Positions 24,706 through 35,381 of a stretch of DNA of 64,000 bases are shown piece by piece. The notes below the pieces were generated by a model that was given only the letters and a program-made list of their open reading frames with translations, was not told where the DNA came from and ran no database searches. Every line of letters begins with the position of its first letter. The first letter of the stretch is position 1. The DNA is from Nageia nagi (lineage: Eukaryota > Pinophyta). The stretch spans positions 211,110,001-211,174,000 of the forward strand of contig JBITNC010000001.1 in NCBI GenBank assembly GCA_050084985.1, given 5' to 3'. A program made the translations under genes and the position numbers.

Positions 24706-24931
24706 CTAGTTCAGGACGTCACATTCTCAGGGGGAGTGCTTATTTTTCCTTCCTATATTGCTTCTGTGTATTTTGTGTTTGTATGCATACTACTAATTTC
24801 CTGAGAATGTCGTGTATGGACTCAGGGGGAGTCTGTAAATGCCCTTTGTTATTGTTGACAAAGGGGGAGAGAAAAGCCCTGATGTTGGTGTCTAAAAAAG
24901 TGGTGTTGCCAACAATTCCAAAGGGGGAGAT
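24706..24931 (+). promoter_or_regulatory. Copia 3' untranslated region with polypurine tract
   Basis: The true tract AAAGGGGGAGAT (24920-24931) directly precedes the TG of the 3' LTR. Three further purine-rich runs of the same style occur earlier: two with CTCAGGGGGAGT (near 24727 and 24830) and one with AAAGGGGGAGAGA (near 24863). These may be secondary tracts or relics of duplication. Confidence 0.8.
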
Positions 24932-26535
24932 TGTTGAGTATGTGTGATTGTAATTGTTGTCAACAAGGTTTTGATCAGGTTCCAGAGGTTTGACCAGGTT
25001 CCAGAGGTGAAGTGTGATTGTAATTGTTGTTAACAAGGTGTTGATCGGGTTTCGGAGGTTTGACCGAGTTCCGGAGGTAATGAGTGATTGTCATGCTGTC
25101 AACAAGGCTTTGATCGGGTTCCGGAGGTTTTGACCGGGTTCCGAAGGAGATGAGTGATGGTCAAGTTGTCAACAAGGTTTTGATCGGGTTTCGGAGTGTG
25201 GTGAGTGATTGTCATGTTGTCAACACGTGATTTTGGTAAAGCCGAGGTTAGTAAACAAAGCGTTCCGGAAGAGATGATGTCAACGATTTCGGGCCTTCAC
25301 TCAAAACCAGAGTCCGAAAGTGATGAGGTAAGCAAGGAGCAATCAAAGAGCCGAAGCCAGCGAGTAAAACAATCTGAAAGCAAGAGATGACATCACGGGG
25401 AGAATGATGTTCACATTTGTGAATAGAACCGAGTTCCGGAGATGATGACATCATGGTGTAGGTGTTGAAAAGTCCGAAGACAAAAGTGCGAAGATAAAAG
25501 TGCAGAGACTGGAGTCCGAAGATGATGACATCATGGTGTAGGTGTTGAAAAGTCTGGAGATAAAAGTACGAAGATAAAAGTGCAGAGACCGAAGTCCAGA
25601 GATGATGACATCATGGTGTAGGTGTTGAAAAGTCTGGAGACAAAAATGTGAAGATAAAAGTGCAGAGAAAAGAGTTCGGAATTATCTGAAATACCTTTAT
25701 GAAGAAGAAAAGAGTCTGAAATTATCAGAAATCTCCGAAATCAATGGTGAAAGAGGTATACGTGTCTGAACAAATCTGTTTGAGCAATAGGAGCGTTTGA
25801 CAGTTACAGCAATTGCAGGCTCAGACAGTGAACTCTTTTTGGTGTAGAAGAAGTTACAAATAAGGATTCCTTTTTCAGTTTGTATTTGATAACATGTAAT
25901 GATAGGAACAGTTGATTGGGGTTCTCTTGATGTGTAACGGTTGTCGAAGAGAAGGGTGTAGAGTGAAGTGCCGGAGATGAGGCAAGAACGTGAGATGAGA
26001 TGTGTGTGTAGAGAAGTGAAAAAGAGGAGGTGATAGTGTGAAGTATCCAAAGAAGGTGAAATGAGCAAATGAATATGCAGAGAATATAGTGATTGTTTAT
26101 CTGTGTTACTTCAGAGCTGAGTTCAGAGTACGAATAGTGAGAATTAGAGCTAGACCATTGAGGGTCTTCTAGAACTATATTCTGTCATCCCTTTTGAATG
26201 TTCTATCAAGTTGGTGCTTGATAGCTGGAGTTGGTGCTCCAAGCAGTCGATGCTGCTATTTCTAAAGTGGTAGTTGGTGCTACCCTTCATAGGTGGTGCT
26301 GTGAATCTGTAAGCTTTCTTTAATGGCTGGATTTGGATTGGTGTCCAAGCAGTCATTTTCGGGGATGTAGCCAAACTGGTGAACCTCGTTACATCTAGTG
26401 TTGTGTGATGTACTGGTGTGCTTGCTCATTTTTTTTTTCTGGCGTTTAATCTATCTTTATTTAAGAAGATTGGATAGTGATAATTTTTATATACACTGAT
26501 TCACCCCCCCTCTCAGTGTCACTCGAAGAACTACA
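24932..26535 (+). mobile_element. 3' LTR of the nested copia
   Basis: Starts TGTTGAGTATG and ends GAACTACA, followed by the duplication GATGA. It matches 17968-19568 with the same 70-bp and 80-bp arrays. Antisense open stretches seen in both LTRs come from this repeat content and are not genes. Confidence 0.95.
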
Positions 26536-26540
26536 GATGA
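26536..26540 (+). other. Target site duplication (right) of the nested copia, GATGA
   Basis: It repeats 17963-17967. Directly after it the gag-pol frame of the giant element resumes in register. Confidence 0.95.
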
Positions 26541-27321
26541 CCTTATTTGAATTATTACAATAGTATGAGAGTTATAGGAAGGCTATGAATCAAATTCTAC
26601 AAGAAATTCAAGTGGATACTAGTAACCCCGATAAATTTATTTCAATAGTTGAAAGTTTGAGGATATCTCAACAACCTAGCATCACCTTCTATGAACAAGA
26701 AAAATTAAATAACGATGGACCAAGCGGACTTGATCCACCTTTACATATAATTGGTAAAGTAGATGGGAAATTATTTAAAAGAATTCTGATAGATGAAGGT
26801 TCAAATATAAATATAATTTTAGATGCTGCATACAAAAATTTGAATTTATTAGAATCACTTATCCTAGCTCCTTATTTGCAAATTAGGGCATTTAATGATG
26901 TAGTGTGTTCAACTTTGGGATCAAAGTGCTGCTAATTACAGTAGGGGCTAAAACCATCCAAACTTTATTACATATAATTGAAGGAAATATTATACAATAT
27001 AACATTCTTTTAGGACATCCATGGATTAGAGAAATGCAATGTGTTCCATCAACTTATCATGGATGTTTAAAGTACATCTACAAGGATAAAGTTCATTGTG
27101 TGTTTAAAGATCCATATCCTTATTCACATTGTAATTTAATTTTTGATCCGAATAAAGTGACATTACCGTCTCCTAATTTATCAACTATATTGATGAATAA
27201 AAGTATGAATCAATCTAAAGTCATAAAAGAAAAAGGTGATATAGTTATACAAGATAAAAATACTTGGGAAAAAGTTGCTAAAACTTTAGAAGAAAAATAT
27301 GGAGCCTCTTCATCAAAATAA
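26541..27321 (+). pseudogene. Protease region of the giant Tat element
   Basis: This continues the frame broken at 17967. The retropepsin motif appears as RILIDEGSNINII: the catalytic Asp is present, but Glu stands where Gly or Ser is usual. NILLGHPWIREMQCVPST is the conserved C-terminal motif. A frameshift lies between about 26905 and 26935, and a TAA at 27319 ends the open stretch. In Ty3/gypsy elements this aspartic protease cuts Gag-Pol into its parts. Confidence 0.85.
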
Positions 27322-28458
27322 GTAAATACTACATCTAATAATAACTCATCCAATGTATATCTAGTAAAAGTCAAATTAAGGGATTTAGGGATGGGAGAAT
27401 ATGACATAGATGATGTGGTATTTAGTATACCTTCATCATAAGAAATGAGAAGATTATCTGAATCACCTAATGTGATTGGATAAATAGTGCCTTTAGGAGA
27501 AGTACCTAATCAGATAATGTTCATCTATGCAGGGATAGGGGATCCTGTGTCAATAATACCCAATCAAACATATGAAGGAAATTTCAATAATGACATGAAA
27601 TATTTATCGCCATGTTCAAGAACATTTGTCTTAAACTATTTTAACAAATGTAATTGGCAAAGACAAGGATTGGGTCGATATGAACAGGGTCCACAAGAGA
27701 TAATTGAATTACAATACCAATATCCCACTGATAAAAGTGGATTAGGTTATCAAAATAAATGTGAAAATCTTGCTAAATTAGAAAATTTAGGAAAAGAAAG
27801 TTTGGATTATAATGAAGAAATCTTGGAGAAAGAATCCATAGTACAAGAAATTATTGATATAAGTGAAGAACAATTAAGTGAAATGGATGTCTTAGAAGGT
27901 GTCGAAATACTCTTTATTAATAATATTGAGCCACTTTGGAATCATTCATGTTTACCAAGACCTATACAAGAAAAAATAAATAAAAATGTCGAATCTTCAA
28001 TCATTTCATATTCAGATATACCATCGATAAATATGGTTACAATAAAAGAGAATGATATTGAGGATCAAAATAATGAACAAATAGATGAAGTTAACAAAAA
28101 TCAAAATCTAATCAAAATAATAGCCAATACTTCTACAGATGAAATGATTGCTGATTTATCTCTTATATCATCTAATCCTTTGGTACATGAATTCAAAAAT
28201 GTAGATCACATACTTGGTTATTATGAAAGTCAAGTATGCATGAATGAACAAACTCAAGAATACAATGAAGAATATAGTGTTAATGACAGTGGCTGGATAC
28301 CAGTATCAAATCAATTAGAAGAAGGGTTGCATATGCTTACTAAAAAAATCTTAGAAATAAATATTAGTAATGATCCTCAAAATCCTAAAATTATTCAATT
28401 AGGAGAAAATCTCATGGAAAATGAATAAGAAGAAATCATAACCCTATTAAAAGAATGA
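27322..28458 (+). pseudogene. Protease-RT spacer of the giant element, with a G-patch-like motif
   Basis: The reading frame is the same as in the RT downstream. Stops at 27439, 27481, 28426 and 28456 break it. Between them 313 codons are open. Near the start, CNWQRQGLGRYEQGPQEII resembles the G-patch-like segment often found at this place in plant gypsy polyproteins. The rest is acidic, rich in Glu, Asn and Ile, and not recognisable. The spacer is longer than in compact gypsy elements. Confidence 0.65.
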
Positions 28459-29330
28459 GAAAAGGTATTTGCATGGTCATATGCAGACATGCCTAGAATA
28501 GATCCAAAGTTAGTAGTACATAATTTAGCCTTAAAGCCTGATGCTAAGCCAGTTAAACAGAAATTACGTAAAATGCATCCTACTATAGCATTAATGGTAA
28601 AAGAAGAACTTCAAAAGTTATTAGAAGCCAAATTTATACAACCTATAGATTATTCAGATTGGATATCTAATATGGTACCTATGAAAAAACCAAGTGGAAA
28701 AATAAGAATATGTATAGATTTTTGTGATCTTAACAAAGCTTGTCCTAAAGATGATTTCCCTCTACCTAGCATTGATAATTTGGTAGACTCAATAGCAGGA
28801 CATGATATGTTATCATTAATGGATGGGTTTTTTGGTTATAATCAAATAAAAATAGCTACTAAAGATCAACATAAAATGACTTTTATAACTCCTTGGGGTA
28901 CCTTTTGTTATAAAGTTATGCCTTTTGGATTGAAAAACGTCGGGGCAACTTATCAAAGAGCTATGACTTATATATTTCACGATTATATGCATGACATAGT
29001 AGAAGATTATGTCGATGATTTGTTGGTTAGATCTAAATATCAAGTAGACCATGGAAAAGATCTAATTAAAGTCTTATATAGATTATTAGAACATAAAGTA
29101 AGATTAAATCCAAAAAAATGTGTTTTTAGTGTAACTTCAGGGAAATTATTAGGATTTATTATGTCTCAACGAGGAATTGAAATAGATCCTAGTAAAGTGA
29201 AGGCAGTAGTAGACATGCCACCTCCTGCAAATCTAAAACAATTACAAAGTTTACAGGGTAAGTTACATGCCATTAGAAGGTTTATAGCTCAACTCTCTGA
29301 TAAATGTAAACCATTTACAAAATTATTAAA
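28459..29330 (+). pseudogene. Reverse transcriptase of the giant Tat element (domain open)
   Basis: The RT is fully open within a 553-codon stretch that also holds both RNases H. It shows EKVFAWSYADMPRIDP, then PIDYSDWISNMVPMKKPSGK, IDFCDLNKACPKDDFPLP, FITPWGTFCYKVMPFGLKN and the catalytic DYVDDLLVRSK (near 29005), then KLLGFIMSQRGIEIDP. Tyr-Val-Asp-Asp is intact. Cys in place of Arg in the DF-R-DLN motif and Phe in place of Ser in the FSGYNQI motif are departures from the family. The broken codons lie before the domain (28426, 28456) and after the second RNase H (30148). Confidence 0.93.
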
Positions 29331-30360
29331 AAAGGGGATCGAATATCATTGGGGAAAAGAGCAACAAGATGCATTCGATGAAATTAAAAGATATTTATTA
29401 TCACCTCCTGTCTTAAGTCCACCAAGAAAAGATGTACCCTTTTTGTTATATGTCTCTGCTACTGAAAATGCATTAGGAACAATGCTTGCTCAAAAGAATG
29501 AACACAATAAAGAGCAAGCTATATATTATCTGAGCAGAACCCTAGTGAGCTACGAGATTAAGTATATATATTTGGAAAAATTATGTCTTGCTGTCATTTT
29601 TGCTACTAAAAAACTTCGACATTATATGCTTAATCATACAACATATGTCATCTCTAAAATGGATTTGTTGAAATATATGATGAATAAAACATATCAAAAT
29701 TCAAGAACTACAAAGTGGATAATGCACTTAACTGAATTTGATTTACATTTTATTGGACAAAAGTCAATAAAAGGACAAGTAATTGCTGACTATCTCGCTG
29801 ATGCTCCATTGCAAGATAATAAACCCCTTATCATTGAATTACCCGATGATGGAGTGTTTCAATTAGATGAAATTGAAATACCTGTGGAACCCAAAGATGA
29901 TTGTGATATGAAAATACACTTTGATGGTTCTCGATGTGAACAAGGTGGTGGAGCAGGTGTTGTATTTATAACACTGCAAGGTATCCCTATACCATATTCA
30001 TTTAGACTAAAATTTCCTTATACTAATAATAATGTAGAATATGAAGCTTTGATATTAGCTTTAAGAACTGCTATTAAATTAAAACTTAAAAGAATTAATA
30101 TTATTGGAGATTCTTTACTCATCGTCAATCAAGTGAAAGGAATCTATTAATGTAAAGAGCCTTTACTTCAAAAGTATAAAGTGTTAGTTGAAGAATTATT
30201 AAAATCTTTTGACCAATTTAGTATAGAAGCAGCACTAAGATCATCTAATAGATTTGTAGATGCTATGGCTTCTATTGGATCTCTTATTCCAGAAGATCCT
30301 AAAAAATCTTCAATTCAAGTTGAAATAATTCAATTGTCTCAATCATCGTTATAATAGGAA
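29331..30360 (+). pseudogene. RNase H and archaeal-type RNase H of the giant element
   Basis: The first RNase H (about 29430-29810) shows the FLLYVSATENALGTMLAQ and AIYYLSRTLVSYE segments, then EKLCLAVIFATKKLRHY. The second (about 29900-30150) shows MKIHFDGSRCEQGGGAGVV with the first catalytic Asp, NNNVEYEALILAL with the Glu, and NIIGDSLLIVNQVKG with the next Asp. The tail with the last Asp (RSSNRFVDAMASIGSLIP) follows after a TAA at 30148. Two RNases H in this order mark the Tat clade. They remove RNA from the RNA-DNA hybrid during reverse transcription. Confidence 0.9.
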
Positions 30361-31670
30361 GATGAAGAAAAAAGCGTATTAAATATTTACGTAACCAATA
30401 AAGATAATTGGTACAAAGAATTGATAGATTTTTTAAAATTTGGAACTCTTCCTACAAACCTTAATAAATCATCATGACGAGATTTTAAAATCAAAGCAAC
30501 TAAATATTGCTTGATAGGGGATATCTTGCATCGATGAAATTTTAATGGTATTTTACTCAAATGTCTTGAATGGAATGATGTTAAAAAGGCTATATCCTCC
30601 ACCCATGATGGAACATGCGAAGGACATTTTAATGGTGTTGCAATTGTAAAATGATTAATACGAATGGGGTATTATTGTCCAACTATGGAAAAAGATTATT
30701 GTGAATATGTTAAAAAATGCTTTAAATGTCAACAATATGCTCATTTATTTTCACAACCATCTCAAGAACTACATCCTATGCAATCACTTTGGCCATTCTC
30801 TAAATGGGCATTAGATTTAATAGAACAAATTACACCTACATCTTCTAGTGGACACAAGTTCATCATCACAGTAATTGAATATTTTACTAAATGGGTAGAG
30901 GCTATTCCCATGATTTCCACCGTTGGTTCACGAATTGTGAATTTTATAGAAAATTATATTATATGTAGATTTGGTATACCCGATCAATTAATTATGGATA
31001 ATGGAAAAATTTTTAAAAATAAGGATGTAAAACAAATATGTGATAAATATAAAATTAAAGAAAGTTTTTCCACTCCATATTATCCCCAAGGCAATGGACA
31101 GGTAGAGGCTACTAATAAAACTATTCGGAACATCTTAACAAAAATAATAAATGATTCTCATAGAGATTGGCATATTCAAATACCAAAAGCCTTATGGGCT
31201 TATCGTACTAGTGTATGCACTCCTATTGGGGCAACACCATTCTCTTTGGTATATGGAACAGAAGCCATCCTACCCATAGAACTTGAAATACCATCTCTTA
31301 GAGTAAGTCTAAATGAGCAAAATTTTGACGAAGAAGCAAGATAGACTTGCTTAGACCAATTGTTACTTTTAGATGAAAAATGTATTAATGATTTAGAGCA
31401 TATGTGTGTTTATCAAAAGAGGATAAAATGAGCTTTTGATAAAAGGGCTCTAATTCATGAATTCAAAATAGGTGATTTGGTTTTAAAGAAAATCAACAAA
31501 CTTCACGAATAGAATGACAGCTTAGAGATAAGTTTGCCCCGAATTGGTTAGGACCATATATCATTAAGAAAAAATTTGATAGAGGAACTTATCATTTATC
31601 AAACTTAGAAGGAAATGAAGAGCATGAACCTATAAATATCATGCATCTTCGACCCTTCTATACATAAAAA
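30361..31670 (+). pseudogene. Integrase of the giant Tat element
   Basis: The zinc-binding HHCC motif begins at about 30600 (STHDGTCEGHFNG), is cut by a TGA near 30652, and continues with CFKCQQYAHL. The catalytic core is open for 226 codons from 30664: KWALDLIEQI carries the first Asp, IMDNGKIFKN the second, and GNGQVEATNKTIRNIL the Glu. The core ends with the ALWAYRTSVCTPIGATPF segment. After 31344 a stop and a frameshift break the C-terminal part, where a degenerate APNWLGPYIIKK-type motif can be followed to about 31670. The three catalytic residues look intact. Confidence 0.9.
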
Positions 31671-31774
31671 AAAATGTGTGTACATTAGTTTTCTTTCATT
31701 TTATTTTATTGTTAGATTAATAAATAAATAAAAATATTGATATTTGTCAAGTGTTAATGATTAAAATAGAAAGG

Positions 31775-32987
31775 ATGAATCTGGCAAAGGAATCTGCTGA
31801 AGGTAGCATAATGCCACCATAAGTACGATTTCCACCACCAAGATATCCAGGTGATTTAGCATTGACATATTTAAAACATGGATTTGATCTTAATCTCTTA
31901 AATTATTTACAATTGACTATTGATGAACAATATGAAAGAACATATCATATGTTTTGTGGTAGAAATAATGATTGGGAAGTCACTTTGTGTGGATACGAAG
32001 TAAGCATTATTTTAGATCCACAAATCTATTTCACTCATATGGAAAGAATATCACAAAGAATAATAGCTTTTTGCCTACAATGGCCTTATGGAATACCGAA
32101 GATTGTCATAAATTGTCAATTAACTAAGTATTCACTCCTTTTAGCTAGGCTGAAATGCATTAAACAATTAATTAAAAGCCTAGAATGGATGGATGAAATT
32201 TTACATTATTTACCTCATAAAAGGGTGATTTATTATTTTTCAAATACTTTTGTGGCTTTTCCTTCTAGAATGTCACAACAATACTATAGGCAAATTCATA
32301 GATGTTCTCGCATGCAAATGTGACACACAATTTGGGAATGAAAGTTGGAGCAAAGGCAAGCTTGTCGTATTGCTGAGCTTAAAATGATAAGTCAAATAAA
32401 GGTTAGAAATGAGATTATCAAAAAACTGTCAAAAGAATGTAGAGTACGGAATAATGGAAGTTATCTTCCAGGGTTCGAAAATAGGTATGACAAAAGATAT
32501 CTTTATGAAATTTATTCGTAACGCTCCTACTCCTTTGTACTCAAATATCTTTTCCGTGCCTACAGAAATACAACAAAAATTGGCCTTGACATTCTACGAT
32601 ACATGCGAATCTTACGGTTTGGATGTCAAAATAAATGGGTATCAAGTTATCATTTGTATCAATGCCTTTGAGTTATGGTGTTCTCCTAAATCAGAATATG
32701 ATTTAATGATATATTTCTATCTTTTGTGGCCTATAGAAAAGCCCAAAATAATAGTCGATTGTACTCACAATCTGACTTTAAGATATCGAGAATGATTCAT
32801 CTCAATCACACAAACCATGACATCTGAACACTTAGATTATTGTGTCCCAAAAATTTATCATAATCAAGTGGTATTAGATTTTAGTTTTTTGTTTAGTTCA
32901 ACACATTGTTCATTTAATCCTGATGCAATTCAAACTCGATTTGAATGCGTCATGAATAGATTCCCTAGAAAAATGATAAAATCCTAA
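31775..32987 (+). pseudogene. Extra sense ORF of unknown function with two diverged copies of one domain
   Basis: It starts at the ATG at 31775, 105 bp after the integrase remnant, and ends at TAA 32985; about 400 codons. One TAA near 31820, stops near 32321 and 32336, one frameshift near 32518 and a TGA near 32793 interrupt it. The two halves resemble each other. Copy 1 has CGYEVSIIL and later AFCLQWPYGIPKIVINC; copy 2 has NGYQVIICI and later YFYLLWPIEKPKIIVDC. The spacing matches, and so does the region after each Cys. I know no family with this signature. Extra ORFs between pol and the 3' LTR are known in plant Ty3/gypsy elements, but I cannot assign this one. I see no membrane segment or zinc finger. 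Confidence 0.7.
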
Positions 32988-33428
32988 AAATAGAAAAAAT
33001 TATAAAATTCAAAAAATTTGAAAAATCATAAAACACAAAAATTATAAAATTATAAAATATACCTAGATGGAAACATCTAGAGGTCACTTGGCAATTGGGT
33101 GCCCTACCCTTGTATGATGTAAATATATGTTGCATGTCATCGTAAAAGTGGTTATTTAGTAAATGTGTAATGTGTGAAAAGGTCATTTTAGGATAATCTC
33201 CTTGTTATCACTACATTCACCTTGTCCTTTCTTTCATAAAGAAATAATATACCATAGATGATAGAAAAACATAAAGTTTGTGTTTGAAGGAAAATCCATA
33301 AACTCCAAACACTTATGACATTAAAAAATTCAAAGAGAATTTGAAAGAAATCATTCTAAGAGATATTAAGAGTGAAAGTTATGTGTCTATCCTATTATTC
33401 GCTCCATCTCGAACCCAAGAATCAAGAG

Positions 33429-33429
<1 letters not shown>
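32988..33429 (+). other. Noncoding stretch after the extra ORF
   Basis: The first 70 bp are very A-rich, with AAAATTATAAAAT-type repeats. No reading frame or domain was seen. Confidence 0.5.
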
Positions 33430-33463
<34 letters not shown>

Positions 33464-33504
33464 AATAAATATATATATATATATAAATATATATATATAT
33501 AATA

Positions 33505-33539
<35 letters not shown>

Positions 33540-33545
33540 TAAAAA
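33430..33545 (+). repeat. TA microsatellite, interrupted
   Basis: Three long TA runs are separated by AATAAATAAA-type breaks, ending in (AAAT)n. Apparent Tyr/Ile-repeat proteins on either strand here are artefacts of the repeat. Confidence 0.95.
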
Positions 33546-34050
33546 ATGCTACAACGATTCTTGGGTGATTACAATAACCTCTACCGGGGTTATGGATGCC
33601 TGACTGGCAGTAGAGCAAGGTTGTAATGGGATCGAGGGGTTAATCCTTATCAGGACTATGGATGCCTATCTGGCAATGGGGCATACCTTATGAGTGGTGA
33701 TATGTCTATTTTGGTTAGCGACCTTCTTTCCTATGGACCTCTATATGTTTCATATGGATAGACTAGCTTATTAATGTCTCTAATATATTTCATCTCAAAT
33801 GATCTAAGAAGGGAAATGAATCTCACTGCACACACTGGAGTTTTTGGATTTTCTTACCAACATATAACAATATTGTTTGATATCATCTTAGGTTGTTAAA
33901 TCTTAAGATAAAGAAAGAAAAGGTAAATGTTATAATAACTTGGTCATTAAGCTAAAATCACCTAATCTTTTGTCATAGTTTGTAATGTATTTTGTATTTA
34001 GAATCATTTGTGTCATTTTGTTAAACCCATTCCTCTTGATAATAGCATCA
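33546..34050 (+). other. Noncoding stretch with a short internal duplication
   Basis: A segment with TTATGGATGCCTGACTGGCA (33591) returns as CTATGGATGCCTATCTGGCA (33657), 66 bp later. Nothing else was recognised. Confidence 0.55.
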
Positions 34051-34485
34051 CCTTTGAACATTATTAAAATTGCTTTTCTTGGGAAAGGATAAGAATGATT
34101 ATTTATTGTTCCCCTAACCAAGATAAAGTTAATGTTCATATACATCCATAAAGTCACTAGTGTGTCATGTTAAGCCATTTTTACTATTATCCATTACCTT
34201 TGAACATTATTAAAATTGCTTTTCTTTGGAAAGGATAAGAATGATTATTTATTGTTCCCCTAACCAAGATAAAGTTAATGTTCATATACACCCCTAAAGT
34301 CACTAGTGTGTCATGTCAAGCCATTTTTACTATTATCCATTACCTTTGAACATTATTAAAATTGCTTTTCTTTGGAAAGGATAAGAATGATTCCTTATTG
34401 TTCCCCTGACCAAGATAAAGTTAATGTTCATATGCATTCATAAATCACTATTTTTTCATGTCAAGTAGTTTATTGTAGAAAATTG
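34051..34485 (+). repeat. 146-bp tandem repeat, three copies
   Basis: CCTTTGAACATTATTAAAAT starts at 34051, 34197 and 34343, an exact 146-bp period. Each unit carries GGATAAGAATGATTATTTAT or a close variant, then TTCCCCTAACCAAGATAAAG. The third unit fades near 34450. A second short duplication, ATTGCCAAGTGCARAARATGATG, follows at about 34480 and 34575. The position between integrase and 3' LTR is typical for tandem repeats in Tat elements. Confidence 0.92.
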
Positions 34486-34629
34486 CCAAGTGCAGAAGAT
34501 GATGAGCTCTGATTCCGTAAAAAATACAATAAACCAAGGTATAGTTGATATTCATGTACAGCTTGTTGTGTGGAGTGCTTTATTGTAAAATTGCCAAGTG
34601 CAAAAAATGATGCATCTGATTCTGCAAAA

Positions 34630-35381
34630 ATATTCAAAAAATATGTTATTAATTATTGAATTAATTAACAGGTTGATTATCTACAATTTATAATCAATCA
34701 GTTATTCAAACAACTATGTTATTCCATGTCATCAATAACTTAAAGTAACGTAACTTATTAAAATTATAAATTAGATTTTATAGCAATTATAATCATACTT
34801 ATTATTAAATTAATTTTTAGATTAGTAATACCATCAAATTAATTTGTTGATATATGTTGTATATTTTATCATTTATAAAAAGTATCCTCAAAATTATACA
34901 TCATATATTTCACAATTATATCTATGCATCATACATTTTGATAGTTACATCTATCATCAACATCCATTCATCATCAAGGAATTAAAAGACAATTATGTTT
35001 ATTATAATCTACATAACATCACATAATACCTATTTTTATCATAAATCTATGCATCAAGAATCATAGAAATACCATAACATATCATCAGTCTATCCATCAA
35101 AATAATAAAAATAATCTAAGTAGTACATCAAGAAACTATAATCTCATAATCATCATAGCAATGTGAGCCATAATAATAAAGAATAAAAGGTACATTATAT
35201 ATATATCATCAAAAATAGAATATCAATGTCCCCCAGTAGATACAACATCATCATGAGGATTGCCAGGATGATCTAAAGAACCCTCATCCCTAGTAATAGA
35301 TCTCAAACCTATAGCATAAGTCCTAGGAGATACACCTCTGGTAGTAGTCTGAGATCAAGAAACTAATGCTGCATGTCTACC
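34630..35381 (+). other. AT-rich stretch without recognised features
   Basis: Simple ATCAT-rich sequence with no domain. Its right end is the downstream flank of the antisense PMD pseudogene. Confidence 0.5.

Larger units (their letters stand above)
17968..26535 (+). mobile_element. Ty1/copia retrotransposon nested in the giant element
   Basis: A full-length element of 8568 bp: LTRs of 1601 and 1604 bp, duplication GATGA, an initiator-Met primer site, one gag-pol frame of 1690 codons, and a polypurine tract. The domain order protease, integrase, RT, RNase H is that of copia. It is the youngest element here by nesting, and its LTRs keep many more CpG sites than the surrounding DNA. The LTR copies differ mainly by C/T and G/A changes. 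Confidence 0.97.

Noticed and set aside
33379-33618. Minus-strand open stretch coding for Tyr/Ile repeats
   Set aside because: It is the translation of a TA microsatellite. The same holds for the two stretches at 49880-50123.
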